64,000 nt of DNA from JAFGNV01 sp964612485 (GTDB lineage: Bacteria; Chloroflexota; Anaerolineae; 4572-78; J111). Of this stretch, positions 1-7,328 are shown in pieces. The notes under the pieces were generated by a model, which worked only from the letters and a program-made list of their open reading frames with translations, had not been told where the DNA came from and searched no databases. The stretch covers positions 1 to 64,000 of the forward strand of contig CAZTFF010000029.1 of the NCBI GenBank assembly GCA_964612485.1, in the 5' to 3' direction. The number at the start of each line of letters is the position of its first letter. Within the stretch, counting starts at the first letter, position 1. The translations under genes and the position numbers were made by a program.

Positions 1-741
1 CCAGGCAAAGGCCAGCGGCCACAGCGGCAGGGCGTTGTATTTGGCCATGGTGGCCAGCCCCAGCAGCGCGCCCAGTAAAAAAGCTTGAAACAGGGTGGGG
101 GGTGTTTCTTGCTGCGTAAAAATGATCAGCGCCAGCAGGGTCAGGCCGGAGAGCAAAAACAGCAGGTTATCGTCGTTCAGCGCCCCGCCGATAAAAAGCA
201 CCTGGGGCGTGAAAGCGTGCAGCGCCGCCGCCGCCAGCGCGAGGTCCCGCCGCCGGGTGAGCCGCCAGGCAATGGCATAGGTTACACCCACCGCCAGCGC
301 CGTGAGCAGCACCGAAAAAAAGCGCCCCAGGTGCCAGGCCAGGGTAATGCCCTGCCAGGGCCAGGCTTCGTCTTGAGTGTGGACGAAAGCGGCGATGGTC
401 TGGCCGTTGGCAGGCAGCAAGCGGCGGGGGGTGTCGCCCACCGATTTGAGATGGGTGGGCGGGGCGTCGCCCAGCATGGCCAGGGGCCGGCCGGCCAAAA
501 AGTGATACAGCGGCGGCCAGACCGAGCGGTAACCGGCGGCCTGCCGCTCGGCCAGGGTGGCGGGCAGGCGGCCTTTTTTGGCAATAAAGCGGGTGTAGTT
601 CAGGTGGGCGGGTTCGTCCGGGGTTTCGCCCAGCGGCACGCGGACGGCGTAGGCTGTGGATAAGGCCAGGTGAAGCAGCAGGATCAAGAGGAAGGGGCCG
701 TGAAGTTTGTGTTTTTGAATCCAGGCAGTTATCCGGTTCAA
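1..741 (-). CDS. GT39-type membrane glycosyltransferase, N-terminal part (runs off the window)
   Basis: An open frame runs from a TTG start at 741 to the window edge, giving about 247 residues; the C-terminus lies outside the window. The start is chosen because it overlaps the TGA stop of the gene upstream (738-740) as TTGA, and a hydrophobic segment begins about 12 residues later. The first loop carries the acidic motif TPDEPAHLNY, matching the Asp-Glu of PMT/ArnT-type enzymes that use lipid-linked sugars. Several further hydrophobic segments follow. It is probably the last visible gene of a minus-strand glycosyltransferase run. Acceptor and sugar cannot be told from sequence. The frame is confident; the exact start is less so. 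Confidence 0.75.
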   Translation of the reverse strand, partial: MNRITAWIQKHKLHGPFLLILLLHLALSTAYAVRVPLGETPDEPAHLNYTRFIAKKGRLPATLAERQAAGYRSVWPPLYHFLAGRPLAMLGDAPPTHLKSVGDTPRRLLPANGQTIAAFVHTQDEAWPWQGITLAWHLGRFFSVLLTALAVGVTYAIAWRLTRRRDLALAAAALHAFTPQVLFIGGALNDDNLLFLLSGLTLLALIIFTQQETPPTLFQAFLLGALLGLATMAKYNALPLWPLAFAW

Positions 742-2729
742 TTCTCTTGCACCTGTACGATAAAATCAAGGAAGATGTGGTCCGCCGCTTCGCTCGCTAA
801 CAGCGGCACGCGGGCCAGCGTCTCCGAGTGGTACCAGCCCACCGAGACCCGGTACGCGCCCGGCGGAATGCCTGGCGGCAGGGTGAGGGTGTATTTATCG
901 GTCACGCGCTCGCCGGGCTGCCAGTCGGTGGTGGGATAACTGCCCCACACCGGCGGGTTATCTTGCCCGGCCTGGTTGAAGCCATCGGCGGCCAGGAGAT
1001 GGGTGAAGACGGTGTAAGGTTCAGCGGTGGGGCCATCGGCCTGCCAATAGAGCGAGAGGGTGAAGTCGCCGCCGGGGTCGAGCGTCAGAATTTTGTCCGC
1101 CGAGAGGCGCGAGCCGCCATGTTTATCAAACACCTGGAAACCGCGCAGGTGAATGCCGTGAGCAAAGTTCACCGGCTGGGGAATCAGCCGGGCATCGATG
1201 GTGGGCGGGGTGAGGTAGAGATTGAGGTGATAGACCGGGAAAAATACCTGATGCACCCGGTCGGCGTGGCGGTTGAGCCAGGCCAGCACATCGCCCTGCT
1301 CGTCAAACCCCTGGCGCAGCAGCGGCACAAACCAGATGCGGGTGTGCTGCCGGGCGATTTCGGCGGTATCGGCCAAAAGATCGGCTGCGGGCTGGTCCCG
1401 TTTATCGGGGATCACCCGGAAGGGCACGCCATCGGGCGTGTAGTAGCTGACCGAGGCTTCGGGGAAGTTGGTCAGCACCAGGTCGCCGGGGCGGGCGTGA
1501 TCGCGCACGTAGTCGCGGTACAGCCGCCAGGGCGGGGCCTTGGCGTAGGCGGGATCGGTGAAGTAGTTGTTGAGGCTGTGAAGGTTGAAGGCGAGCAGGG
1601 TTAGCAGGAGAAGGGCGGAGAGGGCGCGCAGCGCGGTTTGGGTGGGAGGGCGCGCGCGCCAGAGTTTCAGGAAACCGGCGGCCAGCAGAATTTCAAAGGC
1701 GGGCAGGGCCTGGATGAAGAAACGTTCTTTGAAAAAAGGGCGGTTGATGGACAAGGCAATCACGCTGATAACGGGCACGGCAAAAAAAAGCGCCCAGAAG
1801 GTGCCGGTGGTGATGTTCCGCCGCGGCAAACTGATCAAACCGGTGATCCAGACCGGGGCCAGCAGCAGGCTGATCCACAGGCCGGGCGCGGCCTCAAGGG
1901 TGAAGCCGGTAAGCAGGGCGGCGGCGGCGCGGCGCAGGATTTCGGCGGTGGGGAGGGTGTCGATGCCGCCGGCGGCCTGCCCGGCCAGGTTGGAGGCCAG
2001 GTACAGGCCGGGAAGGATGAGCAGGCCAACAGCGATTTGGGAAACCAGCCAGGGCCATTTTTTGGCCCAGAAGGTTCTGGCATTGAGGATCACAAACAGC
2101 CCCTGGAAAAGAATCAAAAAGACGGCGTAGTAGTGAAGGTAGAGGGTGGCGGTAGTTAGGATGATGTAGAATGCCCACAAAACGACGGGATGGCGCCCCC
2201 CCTCTAACTCCCCCCATTGGGGGGAGACCCATCCGGCTTCTCCCTCTTGGGGAAGGGGCGGATTGGCGTTAAGGGCCAGCCACAGGGCGCCGGACGAGAG
2301 CAGGCCGAAGAGCATAAAAATAGAGTAGGCGCGTAAATCCTGGGCCAGCCAGATCTGGAAAGGGTTGACCGCCAGCAAGGCGGCGGCAAACAGGGCCAGG
2401 GTGGCGTTGCGCAGGGTGAGGCGGGCCAGGGTATACAGCGCGGCAAGGCTGAGCAGGCCGGCCATCACGCCGGTGTAGCGCATCAGCCAGGCGTTTTTGC
2501 CCAGCAGCCATTGCCAGGGGCGCAGCAGCAGGTAATAGCCCGGCGGGTGGGGATCGGTGATGCGGGAAAGTTCCCACAACTCGGTAACGGGCATGGCGGC
2601 GTAATGCACGGTGGCGGCTTCGTCGCCGCGCAGGGAGTGGTCATCAAGTTGATACACGCGCAGCAAAAATGCCAGCAGCAGCACAGCCAGGATGAACAGG
2701 TTGTGAGGGCGTATTGCGTAATGGGTCAT
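738..2729 (-). CDS. GT39-type membrane glycosyltransferase with one C-terminal module
   Basis: A 663-residue multi-pass membrane protein. The first loop has LRGDEAATV, the Asp-Glu motif of the PMT/ArnT superfamily, followed by about ten hydrophobic segments. After about residue 520 comes a soluble domain ending in a WQADGP...YTVFTHLL...PPGAYRVSVGWY pattern, the module repeated across this window. The start at 2729 (MTHYAIRPHN) puts the first helix directly at the N-terminus; the frame stays open upstream to 2843, but that extension is polar and unlike the paralogues. The first codons lie in a period-8 GCGTA repeat. A hairpin pair at 2208-2226 is translated in frame. Likely function: transfer of a sugar from a polyprenyl carrier to a surface acceptor. 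Confidence 0.8.
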   Translation of the reverse strand: MTHYAIRPHNLFILAVLLLAFLLRVYQLDDHSLRGDEAATVHYAAMPVTELWELSRITDPHPPGYYLLLRPWQWLLGKNAWLMRYTGVMAGLLSLAALYTLARLTLRNATLALFAAALLAVNPFQIWLAQDLRAYSIFMLFGLLSSGALWLALNANPPLPQEGEAGWVSPQWGELEGGRHPVVLWAFYIILTTATLYLHYYAVFLILFQGLFVILNARTFWAKKWPWLVSQIAVGLLILPGLYLASNLAGQAAGGIDTLPTAEILRRAAAALLTGFTLEAAPGLWISLLLAPVWITGLISLPRRNITTGTFWALFFAVPVISVIALSINRPFFKERFFIQALPAFEILLAAGFLKLWRARPPTQTALRALSALLLLTLLAFNLHSLNNYFTDPAYAKAPPWRLYRDYVRDHARPGDLVLTNFPEASVSYYTPDGVPFRVIPDKRDQPAADLLADTAEIARQHTRIWFVPLLRQGFDEQGDVLAWLNRHADRVHQVFFPVYHLNLYLTPPTIDARLIPQPVNFAHGIHLRGFQVFDKHGGSRLSADKILTLDPGGDFTLSLYWQADGPTAEPYTVFTHLLAADGFNQAGQDNPPVWGSYPTTDWQPGERVTDKYTLTLPPGIPPGAYRVSVGWYHSETLARVPLLASEAADHIFLDFIVQVQEN
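2208..2226. repeat. REP-like hairpin CTCCC-type inside a coding sequence
   Basis: CTCCCCCC-ATT-GGGGGGAG is a perfect 8-bp stem with a 3-nt loop, followed by a weaker CTTCTCCC/GGGGAAG pair. It lies in frame inside the glycosyltransferase gene and encodes a proline/glycine-rich loop. The same kind of palindrome occurs between genes at 2834-2852 and 44066-44114. Confidence 0.7.
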
Positions 2730-2833
2730 GCGTGAATTGGCCGGATGTGATGTTTTGCTTGATAGTATCATTTTTGAAAAGCTTTTGAGGGGAATACCCA
2801 CATTCCTGATTTTGGTAGAAAGCCCTCCCTCAA

Positions 2834-2852
2834 TCCCTCCCAAAGGGAGGGA
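2834..2852. repeat. REP-like hairpin TCCCTCCC/GGGAGGGA
   Basis: A perfect 8-bp stem TCCCTCCC (2834-2841) and GGGAGGGA (2845-2852) with an AAA loop. It lies between two minus-strand glycosyltransferase genes, just upstream of the first of them, and belongs to the same family as 2208-2226 and 44066-44114. Confidence 0.7.
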
Positions 2853-2910
2853 AGATAATGGGTGCTCCCCCCGGTGAGGGACTTAGAGAGGGCAGCGGAT
2901 CATAATGCCC

Positions 2911-2934
2911 GTCGGCGCATGAGGATGCGCCGAC
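2911..2934. repeat. Perfect 10-bp-stem hairpin between glycosyltransferase genes
   Basis: GTCGGCGCAT-GAGG-ATGCGCCGAC is a perfect 10-bp inverted repeat with a 4-nt loop, 30 bp beyond the stop of the gene that ends at 2965. No T-run follows on either strand, so it is more like a REP element or an RNA-stabilising hairpin than a Rho-independent terminator. Confidence 0.7.
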
Positions 2935-2942
2935 TACTTGCT

Positions 2943-2972
2943 CCCTTGCTACCCTGTTACCTCGTTACTGAA
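2943..2972. repeat. Period-8 tandem repeat (TTGCTACC family) spanning a stop codon
   Basis: Reads TTGCTACC, CTGTTACC, TCGTTACT as consecutive 8-mers. The TAA stop of the glycosyltransferase ending at 2965 lies inside it. The same family occurs inside genes at 10964-11036, 16932-16992 and 37321-37390. Confidence 0.6.
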
Positions 2973-5621
2973 CTGTAATCAAATTTGGAAAATCGACAAA
3001 ATCTTGGGGCCGGTTTTTGACAGGGAGCCTTTGGCCGGTTTCAGGATCATATAACCCTACCCGCAAGGTGTAAGAACCGGACGGCAGGTTGGGCGGCAGG
3101 GAGAGCGTAACCGGATCGCTGATGATTTCTTTGGACCCCCACCCATTNNNNNNNNNNNNNNNNNNNNNNNNNNNNNNNNNNNNNNNNNNNNNNNNNNNNN
3201 NNNNNNNNNNNNNNNNNNNNNNNNNNNNNNNNNNNNNNNNNNNNNNNTGGACCCCCACCCATTAGTGGACCCCCACCCATTGGTGGACCCCCACCAGGAA
3301 GTAGGATAGCGGCCTGTAACCGGCTGGCTATCTTTTTGGGCGACGATGGCGCCGGCGGAATCCAGCAGATGATTGAACACAACGTAGTTACGGTCGATGG
3401 GCGCCAGCGCCTGCCAGTGCAAGGTGTAGCTGAGTGCTTGTCCCGGCGAGACAGGTAAATTCGAGCCAATATCCAGCCCCAAGAGGGCAATGTTGTCGCC
3501 CCATTGAGCATTTTCTGCGGGGTATGCCGGCGGGGGGGGCGGATACGGCCCGATGTGAAATTTGCCCAAAATGATTTTGTCGTCAGCCGGGCCGGCAGGC
3601 GTGGTAACGGGCAGCCGTTCTTGTGTTTCGGCGTAATAGAGGCCCACTTCAAAACGGTACGGCCCGGCGGGCGCGTCGGGGGGCAGGATGAATGTGTGGC
3701 GGCCTGGCACGGTGAGGCCCACGGGCCAGCGATAGGCATCAAACAAGAGGCCGGTGAGCGGGGTATTGATCTGCCCGTACCGCCGGCCGGTGGGAACATG
3801 GAAAAGATGGATAAACAAGGTGTAGTTGTGATCGATGGCGCGCCGGGCCTGCCAGGCCAAAGAAAGCGTTACAGCCTCACCGGGGTTAAGGGTTTGAGGA
3901 TGCGTCTGATGATCCACCAACAGAATGGTACCGGCAAATTCAGCCCGGATGGATAGCGGCGAACTGCCTGCGGGCGGGGAGAGAAAGGGCGAATCGGGAG
4001 CCAGCGGATAGGCGTGGGCAATCGGTTCCTGCTCACTGTCGAGGATGGTATCTAACGCGGGCCGGGCTTGGGTCAGGCTGATGGCCTGTGCGGGCGTTAA
4101 GGGTGGCATGAGATAGGCGGTGCGGGTGGCGGGATCAAGCAGCGCAAACCCCGATTCCCCGCCTGAGCCGGCGGGCAAAAGATATACCACAGGTTGCCCT
4201 GAAGTAAGCAGCGCCTGCTGTTGCTGCGGCGAAAAGTTTTGGAGGTGAGGGTAGCGCTTGCGCAGCAAAAAGTTACCCACGGTTTCGGCGTAGAATTTGA
4301 GGGGCGTGAGCGTTAGCTGCTCGGTTTGCCGGTTGAGGTAGCGGGCCAGATAGGGGGGATGATCGCTGAAATCGTTGTAGGTAGTGGCCCAGGTAGAGAA
4401 GTAATTGGTAACACCGGAAAGAGCGCCAAATAACAAAACACCGCCCAGCAGCATCCGTTCGATAGCCGGCAGAGAAAACTTTTGTGAATTTTTACTGAAG
4501 CGGAAAACTGTTCGCGCCAGCGTAACCAGGCCAACGGCGGCCAGGAGAAAGACGGCGGGCCAGGCCATGATGCCCCGCAGAATGGTGGTGGTTCCGTTCC
4601 AATCTTGTTGAGATATGAGCACCGGCGCTATGCCGATTCCCCACCACAGCAATAAAAAAAGGCAGGCCGGTTTTTTAAGATGGACTAAACAAACCACCAC
4701 CCCCACCACCAACCCCAACCCGGCCAACAAATTGAGCGACGGCCACTGCCCCAACCACCATCCCGCGCCAAGGTGGGCCTGGGCTACGGCGATCAGATTC
4801 TCGGTGAAAACAGGCAGGGGATATTCCGCATTGAAAATGGATAAGCCGCCGGTACGGCTGCTCAGGTAGTGCGGATTTTGGAAAAAATAAAGCAGCAAGG
4901 GCGCGGCGGTTACGAGTGCGGTCAGGCCAAAAAGCAGAAAATCAATCATTTTTTTGATGCGTGGAGCCGCCGGTTTGAGCAGGTCGATCAGAAAGAAGAA
5001 CAGAAACAGCAGCGGCAGTAGTCGGGCGGCCAGGTAGGTGTAAAAGGTTAAGCCCAACAGAAAGCCGGCGATTATGATCCAGCGGCGCTGCGGCCCAAAC
5101 CAGCCCCGCCAGAAACTCCAGATGAGCAGCAGCAGTAGCGGCGGCAGCACAATGGCCCGCAGCCCCACCCGGCTAAAGTAGATATGCCAGTAAGAGACAG
5201 CCAGCCCGGTGGCGGCCAGTAAACTGATTATGGTTCCTTCTGCTTTTGGAGGAAAGGGTAAACGGTCCAGTTGTAACCGGCGCCCTACCACATAGGTTAA
5301 TGGAATAGTGAGGGTGGCCGCGATGACGGAGACAAATCGGAAGGAAAAAATAGAAATACCGTACGCTTGCAGGGCAACAGCCTGAAGATAGAAGAAAAGG
5401 GGTTCCCGGCCAAAATTGTTGGGCAAAAAAGGAACAAGCCACGGTTGGCGCAGGAGCCGCAGAGCATCCAGGCCGTTGGTCGCTTCATCCAGGCTTAAGG
5501 ACAAAGGAAGGGTGTTGAGGTGGCTGATCCGCAACCCAAAAGCCAGGAGCGTCACCAGACCGAGATAAAAAAGCGGAAAATAGTCCGAGCCGCCCCGGTT
5601 TTTATAGTTCCGCAGCCACAT
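2965..5621 (-). CDS. GT39-type membrane glycosyltransferase with two C-terminal modules, interrupted by an assembly gap
   Basis: At least 850 residues; the true length is unknown because 100 N fall in the gene. The start at 5621 (MWLRNYKNRG) overlaps the preceding parA by 20 bp, and the frame stays open further upstream inside parA. The first loop has SLSLDEATNGLDALRL, the Asp-Glu motif of PMT-type enzymes, followed by about ten hydrophobic segments. Two C-terminal modules follow. The second is split by a six-residue repeat, TNGWGS, exactly where paralogues have YPTSxWxPGE. After the gap the frame resumes as SKEIISDPVTLSLPPNL and ends in LITVQ at 2965. The frame change across the gap follows from the placeholder not being a multiple of three, so it is not evidence of a pseudogene. 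The closest relative in the window is the gene at 7329-9863. Confidence 0.75.
3132..3297. repeat. 18-bp minisatellite inside a coding sequence, flanking an assembly gap
   Basis: The unit TGGACCCCCACCCATTGG (18 bp) occurs as two complete and one partial copy right of the gap (3248-3297) and as one partial copy left of it (3132-3147). On the minus strand it reads in frame as Thr-Asn-Gly-Trp-Gly-Ser. The assembler evidently collapsed or broke at this array, so the copy number is unknown. Confidence 0.9.
3148..3247. other. Assembly gap (100 N placeholder)
   Basis: Exactly 100 N, the conventional scaffold-gap length. The real size is unknown. It lies inside an 18-bp tandem array. Confidence 0.98.
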
Positions 5622-6423
5622 CCTGCCATGTGGCGGGTCGGGCGGGTTCGGGTTCCGCTGTTTTTCCATCTTCCAGAATAAGTTTGGCCAGTTTTTTATA
5701 GGCTTTAGCGCCTTTATGTTTGGCGGAGTGTTCAACAATAGCTTTTTTGGCTTCCGAGGCTTCGGCAAAACGAATGCTTTTGTAGATGATCACGTCAAAT
5801 ACTTTGTCACCAAAGGTTTTCTTTATCTCTTCCATTACCTCGCGGGCGTGGATGGTGCCGGTGGAGTACATGGTGGCTAAAATACCGCGCAGTTCCAGTT
5901 CCGGGTTCAGCCGGCCCTGGATGCGGTCAATGGTATCCAGCATCATCTGGATGCCTCGGGTGGCAAAGTGCTCGCATTGCAGGGGCACAATCACCTCCTG
6001 GCTGGCACAGAGGGCGTTGATGGTGAGCAGGTTGAGGCTGGGGGGGCAGTCGATCAAAATAAAATCGTACCAGTTGCGCAGCGGCTCCAACACCCGGCGC
6101 AGAATCAACTCCCGCCGGATTTCGGGAATGAGTTCAATTTCGGCGGCGGAGAGATCGGCGTTGGCCGGGATCAGATCTAAATAGGCTTGAATAGGGGTGA
6201 TGAGCTGGTTGGCGGGAAAATTGTCGTCCATCAGCAAATTGTAGATGGTGTTTTGCTGGCCATTGGCGTTGATACCCACCCCGGCAGACAGCGCGCCCTG
6301 CGGGTCCAGATCAATTAACAGCACTTTTTGCTTCATTTGGGCCAGGGCCACCCCCAGGTTGATCACCGTGGTAGTTTTACCGACCCCGCCCTTGCGGTTG
6401 GCAATGGAGATGGTTCGTGTCAT
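5602..6423 (-). CDS. ParA/Soj-family ATPase
   Basis: A 273-residue protein of the ParA/MinD class of deviant Walker ATPases. The deviant Walker A motif KGGVGKTTT begins at residue 11 and includes the signature lysine. Walker A' (LLIDLDPQG) is near residue 36 and the Walker B-like LIDCPPS near residue 123. Members bind ATP as a dimer on nucleoid DNA or a membrane and position chromosomes, plasmids or protein clusters. The C-terminal tail is acidic and Pro-rich (EPEPARPATW). No ParB, parS array or replication gene is nearby, so chromosome partitioning is not the obvious role; cargo or envelope positioning is equally possible. It lies 16 bp after the second ParA gene and overlaps the downstream glycosyltransferase, so all three are probably co-transcribed. 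Confidence 0.88.
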   Translation of the reverse strand: MTRTISIANRKGGVGKTTTVINLGVALAQMKQKVLLIDLDPQGALSAGVGINANGQQNTIYNLLMDDNFPANQLITPIQAYLDLIPANADLSAAEIELIPEIRRELILRRVLEPLRNWYDFILIDCPPSLNLLTINALCASQEVIVPLQCEHFATRGIQMMLDTIDRIQGRLNPELELRGILATMYSTGTIHAREVMEEIKKTFGDKVFDVIIYKSIRFAEASEAKKAIVEHSAKHKGAKAYKKLAKLILEDGKTAEPEPARPATWQDVAAEL

Positions 6424-6439
6424 AAAATCCCTTCCTTAA

Positions 6440-7216
6440 CTATGCCGGCGGTTTTTGGCTGTTTTTTGATATAGCCGGCATTTTCTCGGCCACAAATTCA
6501 GTTAAGCGGGCATAATCAATCGCCCCACGACTGCGTGGCGCGTATTCAAAAATTGTTTGTCCCTGGCCGGGCGCTTCGGATAGTTTGGTGTCTACCCAGA
6601 TGGGATCGGCCACAATGGGGCCAATCTTTTTGAGTAGTTTGACCACCTGTTCGCTGATCTTGCGGCGCGGGTCGTACAAGGTGGGAATGATCAAGCGGAT
6701 TTCTGTTTTTCGCCCCAGAATACGGTTGATGTTTTGCAGATAGTTGATAAACTGCTCGATGCTGGATACGGCCAGCATTTCCATAGATACCGGCACAAAT
6801 ACCTCATCCACATAAGCCAGCGTGTTCACCGTGAGCAGCGATACCGAAGGCGCGCAATCCAGCAATTGGTAATCGTAATCTTCCAGCTCGGCAAAGAGAT
6901 CTTCAAAGATTTCTTCCCGGGCCATTTCCAGCACCATGCGCTGCTGGGCCTTGAACAGGCCGATGTCGGCGGGAATGATGTCCAGGTTTTTTCTGGCGTT
7001 GATAACCACTTCCTTGGCGTCGATTTTATGGGTCAATACATCGGCCAGAGATTTTTTGTAGCCTTTTATGCCCAGGGCGGTAGCCACATTGGCCTGGGTA
7101 TCGGTATCGATAACCAGGGTGCGGTGCCCTCGCAGGGCCAGGGCCGCGGCCACATTAACACAGGTGGTGGTTTTGCCAATGCCGCCCTTGAATCCCACAA
7201 TTGCTATTTTTCGCAT
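6440..7216 (-). CDS. ParA-family ATPase (second, divergent copy)
   Basis: A 258-residue ParA/MinD-class ATPase. The deviant Walker A motif KGGIGKTTT starts at residue 9; Walker A' is VIDTDTQAN and the Walker B region reads LLDCAPSVSLL. It differs from its neighbour in most positions, so it is an old paralogue and not a recent duplicate. The start ATG at 7216 is preceded by AAAGGAC and a strong promoter at 7269-7297. It is first in an apparent operon parA-parA-glycosyltransferase. The partner and cargo are not identifiable; no ParB is in the window. Confidence 0.88.
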   Translation of the reverse strand: MRKIAIVGFKGGIGKTTTCVNVAAALALRGHRTLVIDTDTQANVATALGIKGYKKSLADVLTHKIDAKEVVINARKNLDIIPADIGLFKAQQRMVLEMAREEIFEDLFAELEDYDYQLLDCAPSVSLLTVNTLAYVDEVFVPVSMEMLAVSSIEQFINYLQNINRILGRKTEIRLIIPTLYDPRRKISEQVVKLLKKIGPIVADPIWVDTKLSEAPGQGQTIFEYAPRSRGAIDYARLTEFVAEKMPAISKNSQKPPA

Positions 7217-7268
7217 AAAGTCCTTTTGATGCTGCCCTATCCAAGCTTAAGAAAATCAATCACGTTAT

Positions 7269-7297
7269 AGTATATCCCGACTTTGGGTTACGGTCAA
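7269..7297 (-). promoter_or_regulatory. Sigma-70-type promoter for the parA-parA-glycosyltransferase operon
   Basis: On the minus strand TTGACC (7297-7292), a 17-bp spacer, then TATACT (7274-7269), close to consensus. Transcription would start near 7262, about 45 bp before the ATG at 7216. Confidence 0.75.
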
Positions 7298-7328
7298 CCT
7301 GAAACATTTTATGTTTACTTTTGTCCTG

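Noticed and set aside
3057..3258. Apparent frameshift in the glycosyltransferase at the N run
   Set aside because: The 100-N placeholder is not a multiple of three, so the change of frame is an artefact; both sides match the module in their own frames.
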